Origin: Erythrobacter sp. SDW2 | GTDB taxonomy: Bacteria > Pseudomonadota > Alphaproteobacteria > Sphingomonadales > Sphingomonadaceae | Direction of reading: 5' to 3' | Assembly: GCF_021431965.1 (NCBI RefSeq) | Contig: NZ_CP090370.1 | Span: 1,674,001 to 1,738,000 of the forward strand | DNA: 64,000 nucleotides | Made by a program: the position numbers and the translations under genes | Shown here: positions 21,106 to 30,408 of the stretch, piece after piece | How positions within the stretch are numbered: the first letter of the stretch is position 1 | Layout: every line of letters begins with the position of its first letter | Notes under the pieces: model-generated | Databases searched by the model: none | Told to the model about the DNA's origin: nothing | The model's input: only the letters and a program-made list of their open reading frames with translations

Positions 21106-21891
21106 CTAGCTTGCCAGCAGTGTCCTTGTCGCCGCCTCCACGTCATCCTGCCGCATCAGACTTTCGCCGACGAGGAAGGTCCGCACCCCTGCCGCCGCCA
21201 GCCGCTGGCAGTCGGCATGGCTGTTGATCCCGCTTTCGCCGACCAGCAGGGTGCCTGCGGGCGCCAGCGGCGCGAGGCGCTCGGTGGTGGCGAGATCGGT
21301 GGTGAAAGTCCTGAGATCGCGGTTGTTGACCCCGATCAGCCGCGATTGCAGCGCATGGGCACGTTCCATCTCGGCTTCGTCATGGACTTCGACCAGCACA
21401 TCCATCCCATGTTCGCGCGCAGCCGCCTCGATCTCCTGCATCTGCGTATCGGACAGGGCGGCGACGATGATCAGGATCGCATCCGCGCCCATGCTGCGCG
21501 CTTCGGCGCATTGCCAAGGGTCGACCATGAAATCCTTGCGCAAAGCGGGCAGGGTGCAGGCCTCGCGCGCGGCGACCAGATAATCGGCATGGCCCTGGAA
21601 CCAGTCCTCGTCGGTCAGGACCGACAGGCACGCCGCCCCGCCGGCCTGATAGGCGCGGGCGTGGCTGGCGGGGTCGAAATCGGCCCGAATCAGCCCCTTG
21701 GAGGGCGAAGCTTTCTTGACCTCGGCGATCAGCGCGAAGCCCTCTGCCGCCTTGGCCCGCAGCGCCGCCTCGAACCCGCGCGGTTCGGTCTGCGCCGCGA
21801 TCCGGTCGGCGAGTTGGGCGGGTGACAGCGCGGCCTTGCGGGCGGCGACTTCGGTGTACTTGCCGGCGCAGATTTCCTCGAGCTTGTTCAT
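21106..21891 (-). CDS. trpC: Indole-3-glycerol-phosphate synthase
   Basis: Forms indole-3-glycerol phosphate in tryptophan synthesis (261 aa, TIM barrel). Key segments are [13 protein letters not shown] (catalytic Lys), [43 protein letters not shown] and GESGI. The ATG at 21891, giving [11 protein letters not shown], is chosen because upstream residues come from the inverted-repeat gap and are not family-like. It is monofunctional, without a PRAI domain. It lies 115 bases after trpD. Confidence 0.97.
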   Translation of the reverse strand: MNKLEEICAGKYTEVAARKAALSPAQLADRIAAQTEPRGFEAALRAKAAEGFALIAEVKKASPSKGLIRADFDPASHARAYQAGGAACLSVLTDEDWFQGHADYLVAAREACTLPALRKDFMVDPWQCAEARSMGADAILIIVAALSDTQMQEIEAAAREHGMDVLVEVHDEAEMERAHALQSRLIGVNNRDLRTFTTDLATTERLAPLAPAGTLLVGESGINSHADCQRLAAAGVRTFLVGESLMRQDDVEAATRTLLAS

Positions 21892-21910
21892 TACCAATTG
21901 TGCCCCAGAT

Positions 21911-21994
21911 CCGTTCGGGCTGAGCTTGTCGAAGTCCAGCCACAGCATTTGCGGAGCCGTGGTGGCTGCCCTTCGACAGGCTCAGGGCGAACGG
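21911..21994. repeat. REP-like long inverted repeat in the trpD-trpC gap
   Basis: Left arm 21911-21934 starts CCGTTCGGGCTGAGCTTGTC and continues to GAAG; the right arm, 21971-21994, is its reverse complement at 21 of 24 positions, with a 36-base loop. The core TGAGC(T/C)TGTCGAAG resembles palindromic elements I associate with sphingomonad intergenic regions. As RNA it would form a strong hairpin inside the trp transcript and could stabilise or attenuate it. Confidence 0.8.
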
Positions 21995-22006
21995 ACAATG
22001 GTACTA

Positions 22007-22999
22007 TCACTTCGCCATCTCTATCCAGCGCGCCAGGAGCGCCCTTGCCGCGCCGCTGTCGAGCGCTTCAGCCGCCAGCGCTGCTCCCTCGGTCCAATCC
22101 TCGGTCCGGCCGGCGACCACCAGCGCGGCCGCCGCATTGAATTTCACTGTCTCGCGGTAGGCGCTGTGCTCGCCGTCGAGCAGCGCCGCCAGTGCCTTGG
22201 CGTTGTGGGCGGGGTCGCCGCCGCGAATGGCATCGAGCGGAGCATGGCCAAGCCCGGCCGTGGTCGCGTCGACGCGCCGCATGGCGAAATCGTGGCCGGT
22301 GACGTCGGCCATCTCGTTCCCGCCGGCGAGGCTCAATTCGTCGAGCCCCTCGTCGCCGGAAACGATGAAGGTGCGGTCCGTTCCCAGCCGCGCCGCCGCA
22401 TCGCCATAGATCGAGACATAGCCGGGCCGGGCAATGCCGATCAATTGTCGCCTGACCCCGACCGGATTGGACAGCGGGCCCATCAGGTTGAAGATGGTGC
22501 GGCGGCCGAGCGCCTTGCGGATCGGCTGGATGCGCACCATCGCCGGATGGTGGTTGGGCGCGAACAGGAAGCAGATGCCGATCTCGTTCAGCGTCTTCTC
22601 CGCCGTGCGCCCGGCAGCAGCCATGTCGAGCCCCAGCACTTCGAGCGTGTCGGCCACGCCGGAAAGCGAGGAAATCGCCCGGTTGCCGTGGCGCGCGACG
22701 GGAACGCCGCAGGCGGCGACGACCAGTCCGACGGCAGTCGAGACGTTGAGCGTATGGTGCCCGTCACCGCCTGTCCCGCAAACGTCGATCGCGTCGTCCG
22801 GCCCGGCCACGGGGATGTAGCGTGCGCGCAGGGCGCGGGCGGCCCCGGCGATCTCGTCCGCCGTTTCGCTGCGTTCGGTCATCGCGAGCAGGAAGCGGGC
22901 GATTTCCTCATCCGTGGCATCACCGTCGAGGATCCAACCGAACACTTCCTCGGCCTCGGCCTCGCTCATGTGCGGAACGGCAAGGGGAAGGTGCTTCAT
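22007..22999 (-). CDS. trpD: Anthranilate phosphoribosyltransferase
   Basis: Transfers phosphoribose to anthranilate (330 aa). Motifs are DVCGTGGDG for pyrophosphate binding, KHGNRA-like [10 protein letters not shown], and [12 protein letters not shown] at 22999, giving [20 protein letters not shown], overlaps the trpG stop as ATGA. Downstream the REP-like inverted repeat separates it from trpC. The pathway is encoded here as trpE-G-D-C; trpFBA are not in view. Confidence 0.97.
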   Translation of the reverse strand: MKHLPLAVPHMSEAEAEEVFGWILDGDATDEEIARFLLAMTERSETADEIAGAARALRARYIPVAGPDDAIDVCGTGGDGHHTLNVSTAVGLVVAACGVPVARHGNRAISSLSGVADTLEVLGLDMAAAGRTAEKTLNEIGICFLFAPNHHPAMVRIQPIRKALGRRTIFNLMGPLSNPVGVRRQLIGIARPGYVSIYGDAAARLGTDRTFIVSGDEGLDELSLAGGNEMADVTGHDFAMRRVDATTAGLGHAPLDAIRGGDPAHNAKALAALLDGEHSAYRETVKFNAAAALVVAGRTEDWTEGAALAAEALDSGAARALLARWIEMAK

Positions 23000-23595
23000 G
23001 CGAGTGCCTTCGCGTCTATCCCGCACAGGCGGAGGAAATTTGCCAGCAATTCGTGACCATGCTCGGTGGCGATGCTTTCGGGGTGGAACTGGACCCCGTG
23101 GATCGGCAGTTCGGTGTGGCGGAAACCCTGCACATGGCCGTCGTCGCTCGTCGCGTTGACCGCGAGGCATGGGGGAATGTCCTCGACGATCAGCGAGTGA
23201 TAGCGCGTGGCGGTGAAGGCGCTGGGAAGGCCGGCGAACACGCCTGTGCCGTCATGCGTCACCGGCGAGGTCTTGCCATGCATCAACCCGCCGCGCACCA
23301 CCTTGCCGCCGAAATACTGCCCGATCGACTGATGGCCGAGGCAAACACCCAGCAGCGGCAGCCCCTTGTCAGCACAGGCGGCGACGAGATCGAGGCTGAT
23401 CCCGGCCTCGTTGGGCGTGCAGGGGCCGGGCGAGATAAGGACGCCCTTTGCTCCGCTCGATACCGCCTGTCCGGCGCTGATGGCGTCGTTTCGCTCCACC
23501 CGCACCTCTGCACCAAGTTCCATCAGGTAATGGACCAGGTTGAAGGTAAAGCTGTCGTAATTGTCGATGACGAGGATGTCGAAGCTTGGGATCAT
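22996..23595 (-). CDS. trpG: Anthranilate synthase glutamine amidotransferase component
   Basis: Class I amidotransferase that supplies ammonia to TrpE (199 aa). The catalytic triad is Cys85 in LLGVCLGHQ and His171/Glu173 in VQFHPES. It starts [19 protein letters not shown]. In some bacteria the same subunit also serves aminodeoxychorismate synthase; I cannot tell here. It follows pip by 48 bases and overlaps trpD by four bases. Confidence 0.95.
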   Translation of the reverse strand: MIPSFDILVIDNYDSFTFNLVHYLMELGAEVRVERNDAISAGQAVSSGAKGVLISPGPCTPNEAGISLDLVAACADKGLPLLGVCLGHQSIGQYFGGKVVRGGLMHGKTSPVTHDGTGVFAGLPSAFTATRYHSLIVEDIPPCLAVNATSDDGHVQGFRHTELPIHGVQFHPESIATEHGHELLANFLRLCGIDAKALA

Positions 23596-23643
23596 GGCTG
23601 GCTCTTCGGCTGCACTGAACGGGCGCGCAAGCAAGTTTCGCTA

Positions 23644-24603
23644 CTAGGCTTGCTGGTCCGCGAACTCGTCCGTTGCCCGCACCAGCCCATCGACAATCCC
23701 CGGCTCGCTCGCCGCGTGGCCAGCGTCATAGACGATGCGCAAGTCGACTTCTGGCCAGGCCTGTTTGAGCGCCCAGGCCGAGGTCGGCGGGCAACAGATG
23801 TCGTGGCGGCCCTGCACGATGATGCCGGGAATGCCTTTCAGCTTGTGCGCGTCGCGCAGCAGTTGGGCTTCCTCGAGGTAGAAATCGTTGAGGAAGAAGC
23901 GCGCGCAGATGCGGGCGAAGGGGACAGCCTTGGCGGGCTCCGCGAAGTCGGCGAGCAGGTCCGGATTGGGCAACAGCGTCGCGACCGAACCTTCCCACAG
24001 CGACCATTCCCTGGCCGCGGCGAGGCGAGTGGCCTCGTCCTCGCTGGTCAGCCGGTCGTGATAGGCACGGACCAGGTCGCCGCGTTCGCCTTGCGGGATA
24101 TGGCCGCTGAAGCTGTCCCACTGCTCGGCCATGATCTCGCTGGCGCCATAGCGGTAGAGCCAGTTCTTTTCGCTCTCACGGGCGAGGAACACACCGCGGA
24201 GGATCAGTTCGGTGGTTCGCTCCGGATACTTCTGGGCATAGGCGAGCGCAAGGGTCGCGCCCCAGCTGCCGCCGAAGACCTGCCATTTCTCGTGCCCGCA
24301 CATGATGCGCAGCCGCTCGATATCCTCGACGATGCGCCAGGTGTCGTTGTGCTCGATTTCGGCGAAGGGCAGCGACTTGCCGCAACCGCGCTGGTCGAAC
24401 AGCAACACGTCATAACGCGCCGGATCCCACTGGCGCCGGTGGTTCGGGCTCATCCCGCCGCCGGGGCCGCCGTGGAGGAACACCGCCGGTTTCGCGCCAG
24501 GCGTGCCGACCCGCTCGTAATAGAGCGAGTGGCCTTCGCCGACGTCGAGCATGCCGGTGTCATAGGGTTCGATCTCGGGGTAGAGGGTGCGTTCGTAGTT
24601 CAT
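23644..24603 (-). CDS. pip: Proline iminopeptidase
   Basis: Alpha/beta-hydrolase that removes N-terminal proline from peptides (319 aa, normal length, S33 family). HGGPGGG (44-50) forms the oxyanion region, Ser113 is in GGSWGATLAL, and the Asp and His of the triad are in QGRHDICCP and DAGHAA. It begins MNYERTLYPEIEPYDTG, close to the standard start. The ATG overlaps the stop of the upstream lipoprotein gene. It sits inside the trp run between trpE and trpG, although no role in tryptophan synthesis is expected. Confidence 0.94.
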   Translation of the reverse strand: MNYERTLYPEIEPYDTGMLDVGEGHSLYYERVGTPGAKPAVFLHGGPGGGMSPNHRRQWDPARYDVLLFDQRGCGKSLPFAEIEHNDTWRIVEDIERLRIMCGHEKWQVFGGSWGATLALAYAQKYPERTTELILRGVFLARESEKNWLYRYGASEIMAEQWDSFSGHIPQGERGDLVRAYHDRLTSEDEATRLAAAREWSLWEGSVATLLPNPDLLADFAEPAKAVPFARICARFFLNDFYLEEAQLLRDAHKLKGIPGIIVQGRHDICCPPTSAWALKQAWPEVDLRIVYDAGHAASEPGIVDGLVRATDEFADQQA

Positions 24604-25427
24604 TTCTTTCTCTCCACCACGATCATCGGGCCGATCGGCACCAGACCGTCCATCCGGCCGCTTGCGGGATCCCACAGCGCGGAGACATTGCCGTCGAGAT
24701 AGAGCGCGTTGGGCGTATCGGCGACGTCACGGAAGAACCGCGCCAGCTTGCCGAAGCTGATCGGGCCATCGCTGATGACGAAATGGGCGCGCCCCTTGCG
24801 GTCGATACCCACACCGTTGCGGATCTGCTTCGATGGACCGTCATCGGTGATCTCCGGGTGAAGCTTGCCGTCGATCAGCAGCATCGGCCCGCTCTGGGTG
24901 CCGAATTGCGGGCGGTCGGCGACATTGGCGAGGAAGCTCTCAGCAGTGCGGAGGCGCCATTCGCCACCCGAGCCGTAGAACACACCGTTGGGCTTCATGT
25001 GGAAATTGCCCTCGCCATCGTTGGTGTTGAGCTCTTTCAGGCGCTCGCCACCTTCGACGTAATAGCCGATCGGCTTGCCTGCGCCGTCAAACATCCCGCC
25101 ATTCACGGCAAAGACGACACTGTCCCCAGAAACCGCTGCGGAGAGCTTCGAGAACGAGCGATAGGGCGCGCCGCCATCGGGACCGAGCGCCATGCGGATC
25201 GTGTCTTTGGCTGGATCGGCGATACAGTGCGTCAGGACGACGCCTTCGAACTTTACCTTCTCGCACGCGCTCTCGGCAGCGACTGTGGCCGTGGGGGGCG
25301 GCGCGTCCGTTTTGGTCACGGTCTCACCGTTCTCGCCGAACTCGATGACAGTCACGGGCTTGCCTTCCTGCTGCTGGCCGCAGGCGGCAAGCCCGAGCAG
25401 TAGGGCGAGGGAAAAAGTCTTCTTCAC
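24600..25427 (-). CDS. Phosphodiester-glycosidase-family lipoprotein
   Basis: A 275-residue secreted lipoprotein. The N-terminus (M)KKTFSLALLLGLAAC is a lipoprotein signal with lipobox LAAC. The mature part carries FAVNGGMFD, PNGVFYG, TQSGPMLLIDG and SDGPISFG, characteristic of the NAGPA/phosphodiester glycosidase domain (DUF2233-like). Its substrate in bacteria is not known to me. The start is GTG at 25427, overlapping the trpE stop (GTGA), which suggests translational coupling inside the trp run. Confidence 0.85.
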   Translation of the reverse strand: MKKTFSLALLLGLAACGQQQEGKPVTVIEFGENGETVTKTDAPPPTATVAAESACEKVKFEGVVLTHCIADPAKDTIRMALGPDGGAPYRSFSKLSAAVSGDSVVFAVNGGMFDGAGKPIGYYVEGGERLKELNTNDGEGNFHMKPNGVFYGSGGEWRLRTAESFLANVADRPQFGTQSGPMLLIDGKLHPEITDDGPSKQIRNGVGIDRKGRAHFVISDGPISFGKLARFFRDVADTPNALYLDGNVSALWDPASGRMDGLVPIGPMIVVERKK

Positions 25428-26872
25428 TGTCCGAATCCCGGTTCGCTGGCGATGCGCGCAGCCTCGCGGGCAGCGGCAATCAGGGCGCTTGCCTTGGCTT
25501 CGCATTCGCGCTGTTCATAGGCAGGCTCGCTATCGGCGACGATACCGGCACCCGCCTGCACATGCATAACCCCGTCCTTCACCACCGCGGTGCGCAGCAC
25601 GATGCAACTGTCGAAACTGCCATCGGGCGCGAAATAGCCGACCCCGCCGGCATAGGCGCCACGCGTTTCCGGTTCCAGCTCGGCGATGATCTCGCAGGCG
25701 CGGATCTTGGGCGCACCGCTGACGGTGCCAGCCGGGAAGCCGGCGAACAGCGCATCAAGCGCGTCCTTGGCGGGATCGAGCTGCCCCACGACATTGCTGA
25801 CGATGTGCATCACATGGCTGTAGCGTTCGACAGTGAAGCTGGCGGTGACTTCGACCGTGCCCTTGGCCGCGACCCGGCCGACATCGTTGCGGCCCAGATC
25901 AAGCAGCATCAGATGCTCGGCCCGTTCCTTGGGATCGGCCAGCAGGCTTTCCTCCGCCGCGCGGTCTGCGTCTGGCGTCGCGCCGCGCGGGCGGGTGCCG
26001 GCGATCGGGCGGATGGTAACCTCGCCATCGCGCAGGCGGACGAGGATTTCCGGGCTCGAGCCGACGACGGCAAAGCCGGGCAGGTCGAGGAAATAGAGGA
26101 AGGGCGAGGGATTCACCCGCCGCAGCGAACGATAGAGCGCCAAGGGCGGCAGCGGGAAGGGGCATGTGAAACGCTGCGCCAGCACCACCTGGAAAATATC
26201 GCCGGCGGTGATGTAGTCCTTTGCCCGCGCGACCATGGCGGCGTATTCGCCATCGCGCAGTTTGGGAGTCAGTGCCATCTCGGGCAGGTCGGTCGCAGTC
26301 TCCGCCAGCGGGACCGCCTTGGCCAGCCTGCGCAGGGTTTCGTCGATCCGCTCGCCCGCCCGCTCGATTGCCTTGTCAGGATCGCCGGTGCCGGGCCAGA
26401 GGGGAGCGATCACGAACAGCTTGTTGGTCAGCGAATCGAACACCAGCAGCAGCGTTGGCCGGGTGAAGACCATATCGGGCAAGTCGAGTTCGCTCTCGCT
26501 CCTTGCGCGAGGCAGGACTTCCACTTGTCCGATGGTCTCATAGGCGAAATATCCCACGAGGCAGGCGAGGGCAGGCGGGAGGCCCTGAGGCACATCGATC
26601 CGGCATTCGCCAATCAGCGCGCGCAGGGCATCGAGGCTGCGTCCCTCGACCGGTGCGAAAGCCGCCCGGTCGTGCTGCCACAGCCGGTTGATCGCGCCGT
26701 CTTCGCCGCGCGCCCGGAACACCAGGTCGGGATCGAGGCCGAGCAGGCTGTAGCGCCCGCGCACTTCACCGCCCTCGACCGATTCGAGCAGGAAGTCGCC
26801 CCGTTCGGGTTCGATCAGCTTGAGCGCGGCGCCGACCGGGGTTTCCGTATCGGCCACGATCTCGCGCCACAC
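25424..26872 (-). CDS. trpE: Anthranilate synthase component I
   Basis: Converts chorismate and ammonia to anthranilate (482 aa from this GTG). The feedback-binding motif LLES and the chorismate-binding core are clear: GDIFQVVLAQRF, NPSPFLYFLDLPGF, PIAGTRPRG, DLGRNDVGRVA and SGAPKIRA, ending in VQAGAGIVADS. GTG at 26872 is the first ordinary start, but the frame stays open for 26 codons upstream to the ppiD stop and reads GALAAGKPALVWREI, which looks like genuine family N-terminus. A CTG at 26941 with AGGGGG six bases upstream may be the real start. Confidence 0.93.
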   Translation of the reverse strand: MWREIVADTETPVGAALKLIEPERGDFLLESVEGGEVRGRYSLLGLDPDLVFRARGEDGAINRLWQHDRAAFAPVEGRSLDALRALIGECRIDVPQGLPPALACLVGYFAYETIGQVEVLPRARSESELDLPDMVFTRPTLLLVFDSLTNKLFVIAPLWPGTGDPDKAIERAGERIDETLRRLAKAVPLAETATDLPEMALTPKLRDGEYAAMVARAKDYITAGDIFQVVLAQRFTCPFPLPPLALYRSLRRVNPSPFLYFLDLPGFAVVGSSPEILVRLRDGEVTIRPIAGTRPRGATPDADRAAEESLLADPKERAEHLMLLDLGRNDVGRVAAKGTVEVTASFTVERYSHVMHIVSNVVGQLDPAKDALDALFAGFPAGTVSGAPKIRACEIIAELEPETRGAYAGGVGYFAPDGSFDSCIVLRTAVVKDGVMHVQAGAGIVADSEPAYEQRECEAKASALIAAAREAARIASEPGFGQ

Positions 26873-26950
26873 CAGCGCGGGTTTTCCCGCCGCCAGCGCG
26901 CCGCGCGCAGCGTCGCCATTGCTGAGACCGAGGGCAGGCAGGGTGGCCCC

Positions 26951-28888
26951 CTACGGCTGCGAATCGCCGGCCAGCGAGCGCTTGAGCGCATCGATGGCCG
27001 ATTGGTTCCGCTCGACGGTGACGTCCGCACGAATGGCGTTCTGGAACTGCTCCTCATATTCCTGCACCAGTGTCTGGGCGAACTGGCGCTTGGCTTCGCC
27101 GAGTAGCGGATCGTCTGCGGCGAGAGTGCCAGCCTCGATGCTATCGAGATCGAGCACGAACCAGCCGATGTTGCGCGGGCCTTCCAATTGCTTTTGCGTG
27201 CCCTGCGCCATGCTGAAGAACAGCGCCAGCGGGGCCGGGACGCGCTGGCTGCGGGCCAGATCCTCACGCGTGGTGTCGATAAAGTCGACCGGCGGCAGGG
27301 CGCGCCTTTCGGCAGCCACGGCGGCCGCCAGCGTTTCGCCGCCTTCTACCCGCTCGATCACGCGACCGGCGGCGAGCTTGGCCTGCTTGGCCCCTTCGGC
27401 GCGGCGCCAGTCAGCCACGACTTGCTCGCGAATTTCCGTGAGCGGGGCGGCTGCCGAGGGGGTGATTTGCGAAGCTTCGAAGAGCATGAAGGTGACGCCG
27501 GGCACGGCCTCGGCCAGCTGGGGCTCTTCTTCCTCCATCTGGAATGCGGTGGCGAGAGCCGGAGCCAGCTCCTGCGGTGCAGTTTCGCCATCCGTGCCGT
27601 AGACTACTCCGGCGGCGGTAAGCGGCTTCGTCGTCTTGACCTCGACCTTAAGCTCCCGGGCCACGTCGATAAGTGATTCTCCGCTGCCGAAGCGATCTTC
27701 GATGTCGGCAGCCAGTTCGTTGAAGGCCAGCCGGCGCTTCTCGTCGGTCAGCTGCGCCGCAATCGCGGAACGTGCCTGGTCGAGCGTCTGACCGGCCTGT
27801 TTGTCGATGGCATCGACGCGCACGACATGAAAGCCGAGACCGCTGCGGGCAACAGCAGCGACTTGCCCCTGTGCCGCGCTGAAGGCCGCGTCGGCTACTG
27901 CGGCCGATGTCTGCGAGCTGTAGGTCCCTTTGGCGATCGGGCCGATGACCGCAGTGGCAAGCCCGGCCTCTCGCGCGACGGCCTCGAGCGACGCACCGGC
28001 CAGCACGCGCTGGCGGATCGAATCGGCACTTGCCTGGGTCGGGACCACCAGTTGCGTCAGAGTACGCTCTTCCTTGGCGGCGTAGCGGCTCGCATCCTGC
28101 TTGTAACGCGCGGCGATTTCAGCGTCGGTCGGGGCAGCGATGGTTCCGACAGCCTCTTCACCGAAAGTCGCGTAGCGGATGACGCGGCGTTCGGGGCGGA
28201 TGTAGTCGCCCCGGTTGGCCGAGTAATAGGCGGCCAGCTGCTTGTCCGTCGGTGCGCCAGCCGGTGCATAGGCATCGCTTTCGAGCAGCGCGATCGAACC
28301 CTTGCGGCGCTCCTTGAACAGGGCGGCATAGCGTGCCGAGATCTTGTCGGGCATCGACGCCCCGAGCCCGGCCGGCTGGACCACCTGCTGGGCGATCAGG
28401 CCATTGCCCAGATCATCCCGCACCTGCGCTTCCGACAGGCCCTGGCGGGAAATGGCATCGCGGTACATCTGCTCGCTGAAATTGCCGTCGGGTCCGCGGA
28501 AGGCCGGGATCAGCCGGATCTGGCTGTTGATAAGGTTATCGCTTGCGCGGATGCCGTATTTCTTGCCGAACTCGGAGATGGCGACCCGGTCGAGTAGCGT
28601 ATCGACAACCTGTTCAAGGCCACCTTGCTCGACAAACGCAGGCATCGACAGCGTGGGATTGTTCTGGCGCATTTGTTCGAGCGCATTGCGCGCCGCGCGA
28701 TCGAGTTCGGCCGCTTCCACCTTCTCGTCGCCGACAACGGCAATCTTGTCGCCGCTGCTGATTGCCCCGAGCGGGTTGTTGCCCGAAACGTCGGCGCTGG
28801 CGAAGGCAATGGCGATCAGGCCCAGGAAGGCCAGGGTAAAGGCAATGCCCAGCTTCGACTGGAAGAACTTGCGGAAAGTGGTGATCAT
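26951..28888 (-). CDS. ppiD: PpiD-like peptidyl-prolyl isomerase (membrane-anchored periplasmic chaperone)
   Basis: A 645-residue protein with a single N-terminal membrane anchor (about 12-31) and a large periplasmic part. It has the SurA_N-type helical domain (AVVGDEKVEAAELDR and onward), a parvulin-like domain near the middle with GLGFHVVRVD, and a C-terminal helical region. It helps outer-membrane and secreted protein folding. It lies directly upstream of trpE, whose start may abut its stop. It is divergent from tpiA across 214 bases. Confidence 0.92.
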   Translation of the reverse strand: MITTFRKFFQSKLGIAFTLAFLGLIAIAFASADVSGNNPLGAISSGDKIAVVGDEKVEAAELDRAARNALEQMRQNNPTLSMPAFVEQGGLEQVVDTLLDRVAISEFGKKYGIRASDNLINSQIRLIPAFRGPDGNFSEQMYRDAISRQGLSEAQVRDDLGNGLIAQQVVQPAGLGASMPDKISARYAALFKERRKGSIALLESDAYAPAGAPTDKQLAAYYSANRGDYIRPERRVIRYATFGEEAVGTIAAPTDAEIAARYKQDASRYAAKEERTLTQLVVPTQASADSIRQRVLAGASLEAVAREAGLATAVIGPIAKGTYSSQTSAAVADAAFSAAQGQVAAVARSGLGFHVVRVDAIDKQAGQTLDQARSAIAAQLTDEKRRLAFNELAADIEDRFGSGESLIDVARELKVEVKTTKPLTAAGVVYGTDGETAPQELAPALATAFQMEEEEPQLAEAVPGVTFMLFEASQITPSAAAPLTEIREQVVADWRRAEGAKQAKLAAGRVIERVEGGETLAAAVAAERRALPPVDFIDTTREDLARSQRVPAPLALFFSMAQGTQKQLEGPRNIGWFVLDLDSIEAGTLAADDPLLGEAKRQFAQTLVQEYEEQFQNAIRADVTVERNQSAIDALKRSLAGDSQP

Positions 28889-29102
28889 GGAAAGACGTAT
28901 CCGGATTGCAGGCGAGGGCAGGCGTTGGGGACACGCGCCAGTGGCCGCGTGCGAAACGCAGGTGCTTTAGAGATGCTGCGTCCGAGCCGCAACAGTGTGG
29001 AAAGGGTTTTGACTGAATGCCGCGTGTCGGCTAGCGGACCCGGCCCCCGACGCGCTAACGGCCCCATCAACGCCCTCGTGCGAAGCAATTCAGGATTACT
29101 GC

Positions 29103-29867
29103 ATGTCTCTCCGACCTTATATCGTCGGCAACTGGAAGATGAACGGCACCCGCGCGATGTTGTCGGAGGCGCGCGCAATCGACCGTGCGGCACAGCGCCA
29201 CATGAAAGTTGAAGTGGCCGTCGCGCCGCCCTTCACTCTGATTCACGCAGTGCACCGCGAGGCCGAGCAGATCGGTGTCGGCGCGCAGGACTGCCACCCT
29301 GCAGCCGATGGTGCCTTCACTGGCGATGTATCCGCCAGCATGGTCGCAGACGCCGGCGCCAAGTTCGTGATCCTGGGGCACAGCGAGCGGCGCGAGGGGC
29401 ACGGCGAAACCAACGAGCTCGTTCGCACCAAGGTCCAGTCTGCGCTGGCGGCTGGTCTGAAGGTGATCCTGTGCTGCGGTGAACCGGAAGAGAGGCGCGA
29501 TGCGGGCGCGCACGAGAAATTCGTGCTCAACCAGTTGCGCCTCTCGCTGCCCGAATCGGTGGATGGTGCGGGCGAGAAGCTGACCGTTGCCTATGAGCCG
29601 ATCTGGGCTATCGGCACGGGCCGGACGCCGACGCTTGACGATATCGCCGCGATGCACGCAGCAATCCGCGGCTTTCTGATCGAGCGCTTCGGCGATGCGC
29701 AGGGCAGCGTGATCCGCATTCTCTATGGCGGTTCGGTCAAGCCCGACAACGCCCGCGATATCCTCGGCGTTGCCGAAGTCGGCGGGGCACTGGTTGGCGG
29801 GGCCAGCCTGACGGCGGACAGCTTCATGAATATCGCGCTCGCCGCCGGTGACGGCGAGGATGCGTAA
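29103..29867 (+). CDS. tpiA: Triosephosphate isomerase
   Basis: Interconverts dihydroxyacetone phosphate and glyceraldehyde 3-phosphate (254 aa). Catalytic residues are Lys12 in GNWKMNG, His93 in ILGHSERR and Glu165 in AYEPIWAIGTG, and the phosphate loop is YGGSVKPDN. It heads a plus-strand run tpiA-secG-pyrG, a common alphaproteobacterial order. Confidence 0.98.
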   Translation: MSLRPYIVGNWKMNGTRAMLSEARAIDRAAQRHMKVEVAVAPPFTLIHAVHREAEQIGVGAQDCHPAADGAFTGDVSASMVADAGAKFVILGHSERREGHGETNELVRTKVQSALAAGLKVILCCGEPEERRDAGAHEKFVLNQLRLSLPESVDGAGEKLTVAYEPIWAIGTGRTPTLDDIAAMHAAIRGFLIERFGDAQGSVIRILYGGSVKPDNARDILGVAEVGGALVGGASLTADSFMNIALAAGDGEDA

Positions 29868-29950
29868 GGCGTAGCAAGACACGCCAGACCTTGTGTGCAG
29901 GGCTCCCAGGCCCTAGATGCGCGCCAACATTTCCTTTTCGAGCAGGATCG

Positions 29951-30316
29951 ATGTCGCTCTTTATCTTTCTTACCGTGGTCCAGGCCATCATCGCAGCTGC
30001 GCTCGTCGGCGTGGTGCTCATGCAGCGCAGCGAAGGCGGCGGCCTTGGTGTCGGCGGTAGCCCGAGCGGTATGATGAGCGCGCGCGGCGCAGCCGACTTC
30101 CTCACCCGCACCACCAAGTGGCTGGCGGTGGCTTTCGTAGTCCTGTCGATTGTCCTGGCGGCGCTTGCGGTGGAGACCAGCGGTGGTTCCTCGATCGACA
30201 CGACGCTGGATCGCACTCCGGTCCAGGCCGAGCCCGATCCGCTCGCTGCACCGGCACAAGTCCCGGCTCAGGCACCCGCTGGCGAAGCAGCCCCCGCCGA
30301 AACACCAACCGAATAA
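29951..30316 (+). CDS. secG: Protein translocase subunit SecG
   Basis: Small subunit of the SecYEG channel (121 aa) with two membrane helices, about 3-25 and 57-76, joined by the conserved loop MQRSEGGGLGVG. A C-terminal Pro/Ala/Glu-rich tail of some 35 residues is typical for alphaproteobacteria. ATG at 29951 is chosen because the upstream in-frame residues do not resemble the family. Lies between tpiA and pyrG. Confidence 0.93.
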   Translation: MSLFIFLTVVQAIIAAALVGVVLMQRSEGGGLGVGGSPSGMMSARGAADFLTRTTKWLAVAFVVLSIVLAALAVETSGGSSIDTTLDRTPVQAEPDPLAAPAQVPAQAPAGEAAPAETPTE

Positions 30317-30344
30317 AATCAATCCAACGCGCAATATGTGGATT

Positions 30345-30360
30345 GCAGGCGATTGCCTGC
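30345..30360. other. Small perfect hairpin in the secG-pyrG gap
   Basis: GCAGGC (30345-30350) and GCCTGC (30355-30360) pair perfectly around a GATT loop. There is no following T-tract, so it could be a weak transcript end, a processing site or chance. Kept as a structural note only. Confidence 0.35.
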
Positions 30361-30408
30361 CCATTCCGCTTGCGCCGAATCCCAATCGCAGCTTAAGGCC
30401 CAACTCCC

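Noticed and set aside
29013-29042. A sigma-70 type promoter (TTGACT) before tpiA
   Set aside because: The -35 is good, but the sequence 17 bases later (TAGCGG) is a poor -10.
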